Origin: DASQZK01 sp963732905
Lineage (GTDB): Bacteria; Bacteroidota; Bacteroidia; Bacteroidales; GCA-2748055
Assembly: GCA_963732905.1 (NCBI GenBank)
Contig: CAVTBM010000008.1
Coordinates: 1,054,001-1,118,000 of the forward strand
Direction: 5' to 3'
DNA: 64,000 bases
The notes under the pieces were generated by a model, which had not been told where the DNA came from, did no database searches, and worked only from the letters and a program-made list of their open reading frames with translations. The position numbers and the translations under genes are program-made. Of this stretch, positions 35,418 to 44,368 are shown in pieces; position 1 is the first letter of the stretch; the number at the start of each line of letters is the position of its first letter.

Positions 35418-36947
35418 TTATTCCCATTCGATTGTGGCCGGCGGCTTGGAACTGATATCGTATACGACCCTGTTTATACCTTTTACTTTATTGATGATCT
35501 CACTTGAAACCCGGCCGAGGAATTCATACGGCAGGTGTGACCAGTCTGCCGTCATCCCGTCGGTAGAGCCAACCGCCCGGATTGCGACGACGTTCTCATA
35601 CGTTCTCTCATCACCCATCACACCCACCGACTGAACGGGCAGAAGGATCACCCCGGCCTGCCACACCCTGTGGTAAAGACCGTATTTCCTTAGTGCCGAA
35701 ATAAAAATATCATCAGCTTCCTGCAGGATACGTACTTTTTCAGGGGTCACCTCACCCAGAATCCGGATAGCAAGTCCCGGTCCGGGAAAAGGATGACGGC
35801 CTATCAGGGCTTCGGGAAGCCCGAGTGCTCTGCCCACCCTTCTGACTTCATCCTTGAAAAGGAGTTTTAGCGGTTCGACGATCCTGAGCTTCATCTTCTC
35901 CGGCAGTCCTCCCACATTGTGATGGGATTTAATTGTTGCCGAAGGGCCATTAACGGATACTGATTCGATGACGTCGGGATAAATGGTACCCTGTCCGAGC
36001 CATTTTACATTTTGTATTTTATGAGCTTCTTCATCAAAAACCTCAATAAAATTTTTGCCAATGCTTTTACGTTTCTGCTCTGGCTCGGTTAAACCGGCAA
36101 GACCGTCCAGGAATTTTTTCCTGGCGTTGACACCTTTCACATTCAGTCCAAGGTGCTGATAAGAATCCAGTACACTTTCAAATTCATTTTTTCTCAGCAG
36201 CCCGTTATCGACAAAAATACAATTCAGGTTCTCACCGATCGCCCGGTTTAGCAGAAAGGCAGCCACCGATGAATCCACGCCGCCGGAAAGGCCGAAGACT
36301 ACTTTGTCGTCGTGCAGGGTATTCCGCAGTTCCGCCACGGTCGATTCAATAAAGGAAAGCGGGGTCCAGTCCTGTCTGCATCCGCAGATACCCGACACAA
36401 AATTTTTAAGAATAACAGAGCCCTCGGTAGTATGGTATACTTCGGGATGAAACTGAAGTCCGAATGTCTTTTCACTCTCAGCCGCAAAGGCGCCAATCCG
36501 GATGTCGGCAGTACTGGCAATGACATGGAAATGTTCCGGCAATTCCATAATGGTGTCACCATGAGACATCCAGACTTGTGTATTGGGTGAAATGCCCCTG
36601 AGGAGCGGGTTTTCAGCATCAATAAAGCCCAGCCTGGCGCGGCCGTATTCACGTGTATTTGACGGGGCCACATCGCCGCCATAGTGCAGAGCAAGAAACT
36701 GGGCACCATAACAGATCCCCAGCAAAGGAATCCTGCCTCTGAGGTGATCGATGGATGGTAACGGTGCATTGGCATCACGCACTGAAGACGGACTACCAGA
36801 CAATACTATGCCTTTGACCGTTTCATCAGGCTGCGGGAATGCATTGAATGGAAAAATTTCGCAGTACACATTGAGTTCCCTGATACGGCGGGCTATCAAT
36901 TGTGTGTACTGCGAACCGAAATCCAGAATCAGTATTTTCTCGTTCAC
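35418..36947 (-). CDS. guaA: GMP synthase (glutamine-hydrolysing)
   Basis: 509-aa enzyme making GMP from XMP, ATP and glutamine in purine synthesis. The N-terminal class I glutamine amidotransferase domain has nucleophile Cys79 in LLGICYGAQFL and a His-x-Glu in GLQFHPEVYH. The ATP-pyrophosphatase domain has the PP-loop FGLSGGVDSSVAAF. The C-terminal dimerisation domain ends in YDISSKPPATIEWE, the universal GuaA C-terminus. It is full length. It is 68 bp downstream of rnz on the same strand and may be the last gene of the rpsA-STAS-rnz-guaA run. Confidence 0.97.
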   Translation of the reverse strand: MNEKILILDFGSQYTQLIARRIRELNVYCEIFPFNAFPQPDETVKGIVLSGSPSSVRDANAPLPSIDHLRGRIPLLGICYGAQFLALHYGGDVAPSNTREYGRARLGFIDAENPLLRGISPNTQVWMSHGDTIMELPEHFHVIASTADIRIGAFAAESEKTFGLQFHPEVYHTTEGSVILKNFVSGICGCRQDWTPLSFIESTVAELRNTLHDDKVVFGLSGGVDSSVAAFLLNRAIGENLNCIFVDNGLLRKNEFESVLDSYQHLGLNVKGVNARKKFLDGLAGLTEPEQKRKSIGKNFIEVFDEEAHKIQNVKWLGQGTIYPDVIESVSVNGPSATIKSHHNVGGLPEKMKLRIVEPLKLLFKDEVRRVGRALGLPEALIGRHPFPGPGLAIRILGEVTPEKVRILQEADDIFISALRKYGLYHRVWQAGVILLPVQSVGVMGDERTYENVVAIRAVGSTDGMTADWSHLPYEFLGRVSSEIINKVKGINRVVYDISSKPPATIEWE

Positions 36948-37015
36948 CTTGTTGATTTATCTTTTTTGAGCCTGTAAAATTAACAATCTATTCCGAAATG
37001 TCAGTATAAAATTCT

Positions 37016-37951
37016 TTATTGCAGGCTTACCCTTTGCCTTTCAACCTCAAAAACATCACCATCATTCACCAGGAATACATCGGGGAAAACAGCCCTGGCC
37101 TCATCGAGCAATTGATCCAGGTTTTTATAGCGTGACGAGAAATGACCGAGCAACAGTTTACTCACACCGGCTGCTTTGGCGATGGTGGCAGCCTGTTCCG
37201 CCGTTGAATGAAGGGTCTGTTGGGCCAGTAGTTGTTCACTGTTCATGAAGGTCGCTTCATGATAAAGGAGGTCGGTTTCCTTAATGACCTCAAGGATATC
37301 AGGATCATAGACCGTATCGGAACAATAGGCATACGACCGGGTTTTCCAGGGAGGAAGCGTAAGCTCCTTATTTGGAACCACTGTTCCGTCGGAGAGCACA
37401 AGGTCATCTCCTTTCTTGATTGCAACCACCTGGGCTATCAGGGGTTTATAAATATCGAGTGCCTCTTTCCTCAGATTCAGATCTACCGGTTTTTCCCTGA
37501 ACAAAAAACCGGTGGTAGGCACGCGGTGCTTCAGGGGAAAAGCAGTAACCGTCACCCTCTCATCATCAAAGATCACGGTGGGCGCCTTATGGCCGACAGA
37601 GTGCATGATAATGTTAAAATCTCCTGCCTGGGCAAAATTTTTCCTGTAGAAACGGATCAGTTCATTCAAGTCGCCTGGGCCATGGATATGCAGATCGGTT
37701 TTTCGCCCCAGGAGCTGAAAACTGGAAAGCAGGCCAAAGAGGCCAAAGATATGATCACCGTGGTTATGAGATATAAAGATATGATTGATTCTGCCGAGAT
37801 GGGCTCTGAATTTTCTGAGCTGTATCTGCGTACCTTCCCCGCAATCGATCAAAAAAAACCGCTCATTCACATTGAGCAAATGAGCGGTCGGAAAACGTTT
37901 TGAAGTGGGCAATGCTGAACTACTGCCCAATATGGTTAAAGAAAATGTCAC
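37016..37951 (-). CDS. rnz: Ribonuclease Z
   Basis: 311-aa metallo-beta-lactamase-fold endonuclease that trims tRNA 3' ends. The zinc motif is HNHGDH at residues 62-67 in FISHNHGDHIFGLFG. LIDCGEGTQIQLRKF, the AYCSDTVYDPDI segment, HEATFMNSEQL and the late HFSSRY histidine complete the tRNase Z short-form signature. It starts 14 bp after the STAS gene on the same strand. Expression is therefore probably linked to that of ribosomal protein S1, consistent with a translation-related operon. Confidence 0.93.
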   Translation of the reverse strand: MTFSLTILGSSSALPTSKRFPTAHLLNVNERFFLIDCGEGTQIQLRKFRAHLGRINHIFISHNHGDHIFGLFGLLSSFQLLGRKTDLHIHGPGDLNELIRFYRKNFAQAGDFNIIMHSVGHKAPTVIFDDERVTVTAFPLKHRVPTTGFLFREKPVDLNLRKEALDIYKPLIAQVVAIKKGDDLVLSDGTVVPNKELTLPPWKTRSYAYCSDTVYDPDILEVIKETDLLYHEATFMNSEQLLAQQTLHSTAEQAATIAKAAGVSKLLLGHFSSRYKNLDQLLDEARAVFPDVFLVNDGDVFEVERQRVSLQ

Positions 37952-37965
37952 AATATTCAGCCCTG

Positions 37966-38316
37966 TTATTTTTCAGCACTCCTGATCAAATCCAAGCCTT
38001 CTTCAACAGAGTTGGCAATATTCAGAACTGTATCGAGCTGCGAAATGGTGATCAGCCTTTCAACTGCATCGTTCAGTCCGGTCAGAATGAAAGTGCCACT
38101 GGCATTCTTGCAAAGTCGGTTTGCCACCAGGATGGCACTCAGACCTGAAGAATCACAATAGCGGCAGTTACTCAGATCGAGAATGATGTTCTTTTCGCCA
38201 TTGCCGGATATCAGCACCAGTTCTGATTTCAGAGTTGGGGCTACATGTGTATCCAGTTTTTCTTCCAATACTTTGATCAAAGTATAGGTTTCGAATTTGT
38301 CAGTTTTAAATTCCAT
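37966..38316 (-). CDS. STAS domain protein
   Basis: 116-aa single-domain STAS protein of the anti-sigma factor antagonist kind. The phosphoserine motif is RYCDSSGLSAIL (S56/S57) after NIILDLSN. It is a second, divergent STAS protein in this window, distinct from the one at 20763. It lies between rpsA (29 bp upstream) and rnz (14 bp downstream), in one transcription unit. In Bacteroidota a STAS gene beside rnz is familiar to me, but the partner kinase and target are unknown. Confidence 0.85.
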   Translation of the reverse strand: MEFKTDKFETYTLIKVLEEKLDTHVAPTLKSELVLISGNGEKNIILDLSNCRYCDSSGLSAILVANRLCKNASGTFILTGLNDAVERLITISQLDTVLNIANSVEEGLDLIRSAEK

Positions 38317-38345
38317 TGCTGAAAAATTTAAATTACAAAGCTAAT

Positions 38346-40673
38346 TTAGTTATTTTCTTTGTCTTTTTCAGCATTTTTCTTCTCATTCTCTTCCATTTCT
38401 GATTTAAGTGCCGCCAGATCAGAGATATCACCAAAAGTTGTCTTTTCTATGTTCTGTCTGATTTTCTTCTGCGTCTTCTTTATTGTTGATTCTACAGATT
38501 TTTTCTCAGAATCATTTTTAGATTTCTGCTCATCTTCAAAGACCCTGCTATGTGACACGATGATCTTTTTAGCCGATTTTGAGAACTCAATGACTTTAAA
38601 TTCAAGTCTCTCATCTGCTTTTGACTGTGTTCCGTCTTCCTTTACAAGATGCTTCGGTGTGGCAAAACCTTCCACGCCGTAAGGGAGAGCAACGACAGCA
38701 CCTTTATCTGTCATTTCAATGATTGTTCCTTCATGAACGGAACCAACCTCAAAAATGGATTCGAATACATCCCATGGATTTTCTTCGAGCTGTTTATGAC
38801 CAAGACTAAGACGTCTGTTTTCCTTATCGATTTCGAGAACGACCACTTCGATATCATCACCAATGATTGTGAATTCAGCGGGATGTTTGATCTTTTTGGT
38901 CCAGGACAGATCGGAAATATGGATCAGACCGTCGACACCTTCTTCGATTTCAACAAAGACGCCGAAGTTGGTGAAATTGCGGACTTTCGCAGTATGCCTG
39001 GTTCCGACAGCATATTTCTCATCGATTTTTTCCCATGGGTCGGTTTTCAGCTGTTTCATTCCGAGTGACATTTTTCGGTCCTCGCGGTCGAGTGTCAGAA
39101 TAACGGCTTCCACCTCTTCCCCAACTTTCAGGAATTCCTGGGCGCTGCGGAGATGCTGTGACCATGACATTTCGGAAACATGGATCAGACCTTCAACACC
39201 GGGAGCGATTTCAACAAAAGCTCCATAATCGGCCATAACCACTACTTTTCCTTTGACCTTATCACCTAATTTAAGGTTTTCGTCGAGTGAATCCCATGGG
39301 TGAGGGGTCAGTTGTTTAAGTCCGAGGGCGATCCGTTTCTTGTCGTCATCAAAATCGAGAATGACCACATTCAGCTTCTGATCAAGCTGTACGATCTCTT
39401 CCGGATGGTTAACACGGCCCCACGAAAGGTCAGTAATATGGATAAGTCCATCAACACCGCCAAGGTCGATAAATACACCATAGGAGGTGATATTTTTAAC
39501 GGTTCCTTCGAGAACCTGGCCTTTTTCAAGTTTGGCAATAATCTCTTTCTTCTGTTGTTCAAGTTCTTCCTCGATCAGTGCTTTGTGGGAAACAACGACG
39601 TTTTTGAATTCATGGTTGATCTTAACCACTTTGAATTCCATGTTCTTTCCGACATATGCATCATAATCACGGATAGGCTTGACATCAATCTGTGAACCGG
39701 GGAGGAAGGCTTCAATGCCGAATACATCGACGATCATACCGCCCTTGGTCCTGCATTTGATGTAACCTTTGATCACCTCGTCCTGATCAAGAGCCTGGTT
39801 GACCCGATCCCATGATTTCATGGCCCGGGCTTTTTTGTGAGAAAGGACAAGCTGACCTTTTTTATCTTCCTTGCTTTCAACGTATACTTCAACCGTATCA
39901 CCCGGTTTCAGATCCGGATTGTAACGAAATTCGTTCAGACTGACGACACCCTCGGATTTATAACCGATATTGATGACCACCTCCCTTTTGTTCATGGAGA
40001 TCACTGTACCGTCGGTTACTTCATTTTCAGCAACGGTTGATAACGTATCGTTATACTTTTCTTCAAATTTTGACTGGTCACTTTTCGACAATTCAATTGT
40101 ACCTTCTTCAAAGGCTTCCCAGTCAAAATCATTCATTCCGGCTTCAGTAGCTTCAACGGTGCTTTTCACCGGTTCCGGCTGTTCATCGGCCACCTCGTGT
40201 ACTTCAGCTACAGTTTCTTCAGCAACGGGTTCTTCAGCAACAGGCTCTTCAGCAACGGTTTCTTCAACAACAGTTTCTTCAGCAATGGGCTCCTCCGAAA
40301 CGGTTTCTGCAGCAACAGTTTCTACAGCAATAGTCTCTTCAGCAACGGTTTCTTCAGCAACGGTTTCTTCAGCAACGGTTTCTTCAGCAACGGTTTCTTC
40401 AGCAACGGTTTCTTCAGCAACGGTTTCTTCAGCAATAGTCTCTGCAGCAACGGTTTCTTCAGCAACACTACTGTCATCTGGTTTGTCTGAAGTTTCTTCT
40501 GCTTTTACTTCCATACCGGAATCGGCAGTTTCTTCTTTCTGAATCTCTTTTTCGGAGATGTCCTGTGCAGATGTTTCTTCAACTTGATTTTCAGCAGTTT
40601 CCTGCTCATGGTCTTCACCATTCATTACGCTCTCAGCGTTTTTTTTGATGATGTTTTTTTCTTCTTCTGTCAT
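38346..40673 (-). CDS. rpsA: 30S ribosomal protein S1 with acidic repeat extension
   Basis: 775-aa S1 that recruits mRNA to the ribosome. It has six S1 OB domains (about residues 215-725; for example GTVKNITSYGVFIDLGGVDG, KVVVMADYGAFVEIAPGVEG, KVRNFTNFGVFVEIEEGVDG). The C-terminal tail is charged. Ahead of the domains lies an acidic, disordered extension of about 200 residues, including a VAEET-type pentapeptide repeated about 18 times. The start is ATG 40673 (MTEEEKNIIKKNAES), not the longer frame from 40754, which would begin within the promoter. It leads the rpsA-STAS-rnz(-guaA) run. Confidence 0.95.
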   Translation of the reverse strand: MTEEEKNIIKKNAESVMNGEDHEQETAENQVEETSAQDISEKEIQKEETADSGMEVKAEETSDKPDDSSVAEETVAAETIAEETVAEETVAEETVAEETVAEETVAEETVAEETIAVETVAAETVSEEPIAEETVVEETVAEEPVAEEPVAEETVAEVHEVADEQPEPVKSTVEATEAGMNDFDWEAFEEGTIELSKSDQSKFEEKYNDTLSTVAENEVTDGTVISMNKREVVINIGYKSEGVVSLNEFRYNPDLKPGDTVEVYVESKEDKKGQLVLSHKKARAMKSWDRVNQALDQDEVIKGYIKCRTKGGMIVDVFGIEAFLPGSQIDVKPIRDYDAYVGKNMEFKVVKINHEFKNVVVSHKALIEEELEQQKKEIIAKLEKGQVLEGTVKNITSYGVFIDLGGVDGLIHITDLSWGRVNHPEEIVQLDQKLNVVILDFDDDKKRIALGLKQLTPHPWDSLDENLKLGDKVKGKVVVMADYGAFVEIAPGVEGLIHVSEMSWSQHLRSAQEFLKVGEEVEAVILTLDREDRKMSLGMKQLKTDPWEKIDEKYAVGTRHTAKVRNFTNFGVFVEIEEGVDGLIHISDLSWTKKIKHPAEFTIIGDDIEVVVLEIDKENRRLSLGHKQLEENPWDVFESIFEVGSVHEGTIIEMTDKGAVVALPYGVEGFATPKHLVKEDGTQSKADERLEFKVIEFSKSAKKIIVSHSRVFEDEQKSKNDSEKKSVESTIKKTQKKIRQNIEKTTFGDISDLAALKSEMEENEKKNAEKDKENN
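40201..40470 (-). repeat. 15-bp tandem repeat within rpsA
   Basis: The plus strand shows TCTTCAGCAACGGTT repeated. Six copies at 40336-40425 are perfect and adjacent, flanked on both sides by degenerate copies over about 270 bp. The unit is a multiple of three and encodes the pentapeptide ETVAE in S1, so changes in copy number keep the frame. The perfect core suggests recent expansion. Confidence 0.9.
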
Positions 40674-40727
40674 GAATAAATAGTTTAATTCTAATAAATT
40701 AGACAATATGTTGTTCAATTCGAGGTG

Positions 40728-40755
40728 CAAAAATATAAAAAGATTTACAAACAAA
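40728..40755 (-). promoter_or_regulatory. Bacteroidota promoter for rpsA
   Basis: On the minus strand TTTG (40755-40752, with a second TTTG at 40751-40748) precedes TATTTTTG (40735-40728) by 16 bp. The leader to ATG 40673 would be about 45-50 bases and AT-rich. Fit and position are good for the main promoter of the rpsA operon. Confidence 0.55.
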
Positions 40756-40959
40756 CTATGCTTTCGAATATAAATTAATTACCGGATATCATTACGAAAT
40801 CAACTGCTTTACTGTAGATTAGGTAGTCATGTCAGATGGTTGGGCATAAAAGCTAACAAATTGATTCAAAAGCTTCAAACCGGTTCAATGCTTCGTATCT
40901 TAAGGATAAATAGTTCATAAAACAGATTGAAAAATGGTGGTCAGATAAATCAAAACCTC

Positions 40960-40967
40960 TATTTTTG
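40960..40967 (+). promoter_or_regulatory. Possible -7 element for the nucleotide-sugar operon
   Basis: TATTTTTG matches TAnnTTTG, about 108 bp upstream of the GTG start of the UDP-glucose dehydrogenase gene. It overlaps a small CCTC..GAGG palindrome (40956-40970). No -33 box is at standard distance. The remaining interval between rpsA and this operon (40674-41075) holds the rpsA promoter and no gene. Confidence 0.3.
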
Positions 40968-41075
40968 AGGTTTAAAACGAATACCCGATCTTTAAAGTCT
41001 TGCGCGGATAGCATGTTACGCCGTCAGGCTGAATGTATCATTATGGTTTGGATAAACTTAAAATATTAATCATCC

Positions 41076-42410
41076 GTGAAAATCACCATTATAGGAACAG
41101 GATATGTCGGACTGGTTTCAGGCACCTGTTTTGCAGAAACGGGCATCACTGTGAACTGCGTAGATATAGATGAGGACAAAATTGATCGTCTGAACCGTGG
41201 CATTGTCCCGATTTATGAACCTGGACTGGAAGATATGCTCAGCACAAATGTCGAAAAGAAGCGACTTTTTTTCAGTACAGATCTTGAGGAGAGCCTGTCG
41301 GACTGTGATGCTGCCTTTATTGCTGTAGGAACTCCTCCGGGAGAGGACGGCAGTGCAGATCTCACACATGTTCTGAAGGTAGCCGGCGATATCGGCCGCT
41401 ATATGAAGAGTTACCTGGTTATTGTGAACAAAAGCACTGTTCCTATAGGGACTGCTGTCAGGGTAAAGGAAGCGGTCAGGAAAAGTCTTGAGGCCCGCCA
41501 TTCAGGGCTTGAATTCGATGTAGCCTCGAATCCGGAGTTCCTCAAGGAAGGTGCGGCCATCAGTGATTTCCTTAAGCCCGACCGCATCGTGGTGGGTATC
41601 GACTCCGAAAGGGCCGAGAAAATTATGCAGAGGCTCTACAAGCCTTTTCTTCTGAACGGACATCCCCTGTTGGTGATGGACATTCCTTCAGCGGAGATGA
41701 CCAAATATGCGGCAAATGCCATGCTGGCCACCAAGATCAGTTTCATGAATGACATTGCGAACCTCTGCGAGATAGTCGGTGCCGATGTCAATAATGTCAG
41801 AAATGGGATTGGAAGTGACAGCCGCATCGGCACGAAGTTCATTTATGCCGGTGCAGGGTATGGAGGTTCCTGTTTCCCGAAGGATGTCAAAGCCCTCATA
41901 AGAACTTCCGATGAGAACCATTATTCTCTTGAGATCCTCAAAGCCGTTGAGCGGGTTAACAATCGGCAAAAACTTGTCTTACCAGAGAAGATCAGGTCGC
42001 ATTTCAATAATGATCTGAAGGGGAAAAAGGTGGCCATCTGGGGTCTTTCATTCAAACCGAAGACGGATGATATGCGTGAAGCACCGGCCCTGGTCATCAT
42101 TGAAGAACTGTTGAATGCTGGCGCCATGGTTGTTGCTTATGATCCGGTAGCAGCGGAGGAGGCCAGGCGAAGGCTGGGCGACCGTATTGAATATGCCAAG
42201 GATATGTATGAGGCCCTGATCGACGCCAGTGCATTGGTCATTGTTACCGAATGGTCTGAATTCAGAATGCCAAATTACAAGGTCATGGAAAAATTAATGC
42301 TGGAAAAGCTTATCTTCGATGGCCGGAATATTTATGAACCTTCCGAGATGGCGGAAAACGGCTACACTTATTACAGCATCGGAAGAAAACCTCTTAAGTC
42401 TAAATCATGA
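41076..42410 (+). CDS. ugd: UDP-glucose 6-dehydrogenase
   Basis: 444-aa nucleotide-sugar dehydrogenase oxidising UDP-glucose to UDP-glucuronate with two NAD. The start is GTG 41076, directly before the Rossmann motif ITIIGTGYVGLVSGTC. The catalytic Cys is in GAGYGGSCFPKDVKAL. The middle helix (AEMTKYAANAMLATKISFMN) and C-terminal domain (VAIWGLSFKPKTDDMREAPA) fit Ugd. A GDP-mannose dehydrogenase is the alternative, but the next gene, a UDP-glucuronate decarboxylase overlapping by 4 bp (ATGA), makes UDP-glucose the natural substrate. It is the first gene of a cell-surface sugar operon. Confidence 0.93.
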   Translation: MKITIIGTGYVGLVSGTCFAETGITVNCVDIDEDKIDRLNRGIVPIYEPGLEDMLSTNVEKKRLFFSTDLEESLSDCDAAFIAVGTPPGEDGSADLTHVLKVAGDIGRYMKSYLVIVNKSTVPIGTAVRVKEAVRKSLEARHSGLEFDVASNPEFLKEGAAISDFLKPDRIVVGIDSERAEKIMQRLYKPFLLNGHPLLVMDIPSAEMTKYAANAMLATKISFMNDIANLCEIVGADVNNVRNGIGSDSRIGTKFIYAGAGYGGSCFPKDVKALIRTSDENHYSLEILKAVERVNNRQKLVLPEKIRSHFNNDLKGKKVAIWGLSFKPKTDDMREAPALVIIEELLNAGAMVVAYDPVAAEEARRRLGDRIEYAKDMYEALIDASALVIVTEWSEFRMPNYKVMEKLMLEKLIFDGRNIYEPSEMAENGYTYYSIGRKPLKSKS

Positions 42411-43354
42411 AACGAATCCTTATCACCGGTGGCGCAGGATTTATCGGGAGCCACTTATGTGAGAGACTGCTGGATGAGGGCAATGAAGTATTATGCCTGG
42501 ATAATTATTTCACTGGTTCCAAACGAAACATTGTCCACCTCCTTCCCCACCCTTATTTTGAGTTGGTAAGGCATGATGTCACCGTGCCTTATTATGCCGA
42601 GGTGGATGAAATATACAACCTTGCCTGCCCTGCCTCGCCCATTCACTACCAGTACAACCCAATCAAGACGATCAAGACTTCGGTCATGGGCGCGATTAAC
42701 ATGCTGGGTTTAGCCAAAAGAGTGAAAGCGAAAGTGTTGCAGGCATCCACCAGTGAGATTTACGGGGATCCTAAGGTCCATCCGCAGAAGGAGGACTACT
42801 GGGGGAATGTGAACCCGATCGGGATCAGGTCGTGTTATGATGAAGGAAAGCGTTGTGCTGAAACCCTGTTCCACGACTATCATGCGCAGAATAAGGTAAG
42901 GATCAAGATCGTCAGGATCTTCAACACTTACGGACCACGCATGCACCCCAACGATGGCAGGGTCGTTTCAAATTTTATTGTGCAGGCCCTGAAAAATGAA
43001 CCTATTACGATTTACGGTGACGGGAGCCAGACACGCAGCTTCCAGTTTGTGGATGACCTCCTGGAAGGCCTGGTCAGGATGATGGCCACAGGCGATGATG
43101 TCACCGGTCCTGTCAACATTGGAAACCCCGGTGAATTTACGATAAAGCAGCTTGCCGAGATCATCATTGAAATGACCGATTCCAAATCGGAAATCAGTTA
43201 CAAAGCACTGCCAGCCGACGATCCTGCACAAAGGCAACCCGATATCGGTAAGGCCGGAAAACTTCTCAGTAAATGGGAACCCCGGGTCCAGTTGGAAGAA
43301 GGACTGGCGAAAACCATCAGCTATTTTCAGGAGCTGATGAAGGTTGATGCATAG
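42407..43354 (+). CDS. UDP-glucuronate decarboxylase (UDP-xylose synthase)
   Basis: 315-aa short-chain dehydrogenase/reductase that converts UDP-glucuronate to UDP-xylose. It has the NAD loop GGAGFIGSHL at residues 7-16, STSEIYGDPKVHPQKEDYWG, the catalytic Tyr-x3-Lys in SCYDEGKRCAE, and RIFNTYGPRMHPNDGRVVSN, which are strong UXS signatures. The plain extended-SDR dTDP-glucose 4,6-dehydratase (RfbB) has different active-site motifs, so this is not RfbB. The 4-bp overlap with ugd couples the two steps UDP-glucose to UDP-xylose. Confidence 0.92.
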   Translation: MKRILITGGAGFIGSHLCERLLDEGNEVLCLDNYFTGSKRNIVHLLPHPYFELVRHDVTVPYYAEVDEIYNLACPASPIHYQYNPIKTIKTSVMGAINMLGLAKRVKAKVLQASTSEIYGDPKVHPQKEDYWGNVNPIGIRSCYDEGKRCAETLFHDYHAQNKVRIKIVRIFNTYGPRMHPNDGRVVSNFIVQALKNEPITIYGDGSQTRSFQFVDDLLEGLVRMMATGDDVTGPVNIGNPGEFTIKQLAEIIIEMTDSKSEISYKALPADDPAQRQPDIGKAGKLLSKWEPRVQLEEGLAKTISYFQELMKVDA

Positions 43355-43382
43355 AATATTCATATAAAAACAGGTAATAAAG

Positions 43383-44270
43383 ATGAGAGGAATCATACTT
43401 GCCGGAGGATCCGGATCACGACTTTATCCCCTGACCCGGACAATCTCAAAACAAATCATTCCGGTTTACGACAAACCAATGATCTATTACCCCCTGTCGG
43501 TACTGATGCTGGCGGGTATCCGCGATATTCTCATTATTTCAACACCAAGGGATCTTCCTCTTTATAAAGAGCTGCTCGGAGACGGGAGCTCTCTGGGCCT
43601 TACCTTCACCTATGCCGAACAACCCAGGCCGGAAGGACTGGCACAGGCGTTTCTCATTGGAGAGAATTTCATTGGGAACGACCCGGTTTGCCTGATCCTT
43701 GGCGACAACATTTTTTACGGACACGGTTTCGGCGAGGTGTTGTCCGTTACCGCTTCACTGAAGGAAGGAGCGGTTGTATTCGGATATTATGTCAACGATC
43801 CGGAAAGGTACGGAGTAGTTGAGTTTGATGAGGCCGGGAATGTTCTCAGCCTGGCGGAAAAGCCGTTGACTCCCAAATCGAACTATGCCGTAACCGGACT
43901 GTATTTTTATGACCCTTCCGTAGTGGAAAAATCGAAATCTCTTCGTCCTTCCTTAAGGGGAGAACTTGAGATTACCGATCTCAATAAGTTGTACCTGCAG
44001 GAAGGCAGGCTGAGTGTCAAACTCCTGGGCCGGGGAATGGCATGGCTTGACACCGGAACGCAGGAAAGCCTGCTCCAGGCTGCCAATTACATCTATACCA
44101 TCGAAAAGCGCCAGGGTTTGAAAATTTCGTGCATCGAAGAAGTCGCCTTCAAAAAAGGGTATATTGATAAAGAACAGCTTCTCAGGCTCGCTGAAGATCA
44201 CGGAAAAAGCCAGTATGCTGAATATCTCATGCGAATTGCCCATGAGAAGAAGCAACAATTTTCTGTCTGA
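43383..44270 (+). CDS. rfbA: Glucose-1-phosphate thymidylyltransferase
   Basis: 295-aa nucleotidyltransferase making dTDP-glucose from dTTP and glucose 1-phosphate. It has the N-terminal GGSGSRLYPLTRTISKQ nucleotide-binding motif, YDKPMIYYPLSVLMLAGI, ILGDNIFYGHGF, and GRGMAWLDTGTQESLLQAAN with the RmlA-type allosteric C-terminus. Length is normal. It lies 28 bp after the decarboxylase gene and begins the dTDP-rhamnose part of the operon. Confidence 0.95.
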   Translation: MRGIILAGGSGSRLYPLTRTISKQIIPVYDKPMIYYPLSVLMLAGIRDILIISTPRDLPLYKELLGDGSSLGLTFTYAEQPRPEGLAQAFLIGENFIGNDPVCLILGDNIFYGHGFGEVLSVTASLKEGAVVFGYYVNDPERYGVVEFDEAGNVLSLAEKPLTPKSNYAVTGLYFYDPSVVEKSKSLRPSLRGELEITDLNKLYLQEGRLSVKLLGRGMAWLDTGTQESLLQAANYIYTIEKRQGLKISCIEEVAFKKGYIDKEQLLRLAEDHGKSQYAEYLMRIAHEKKQQFSV

Positions 44271-44368
44271 ACAGTTAATCCGGTGAAAGGGTGAACTGAA
44301 GGGCGAACTGAGCTATCACCTTTAATAAAATATAATAAACTATAATCTAAACGTATTCCGGACCTGCC

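Noticed and set aside
40201..40470. Tandem repeats as a CRISPR array
   Set aside because: Units are 15 bp, directly adjacent without spacers, and translate in frame within rpsA.
39970..40542. Ser/Thr/Val-rich 190-codon frame on the plus strand
   Set aside because: It is the antisense reading of the 15-bp repeats of rpsA; the true frame encodes S1.
42407..43354. Calling this SDR gene rfbB to complete the rhamnose set
   Set aside because: The motifs (STSEIYGDPKVHPQ, SCYDEGKRCAE) are those of UDP-glucuronate decarboxylase, and it is coupled to ugd.
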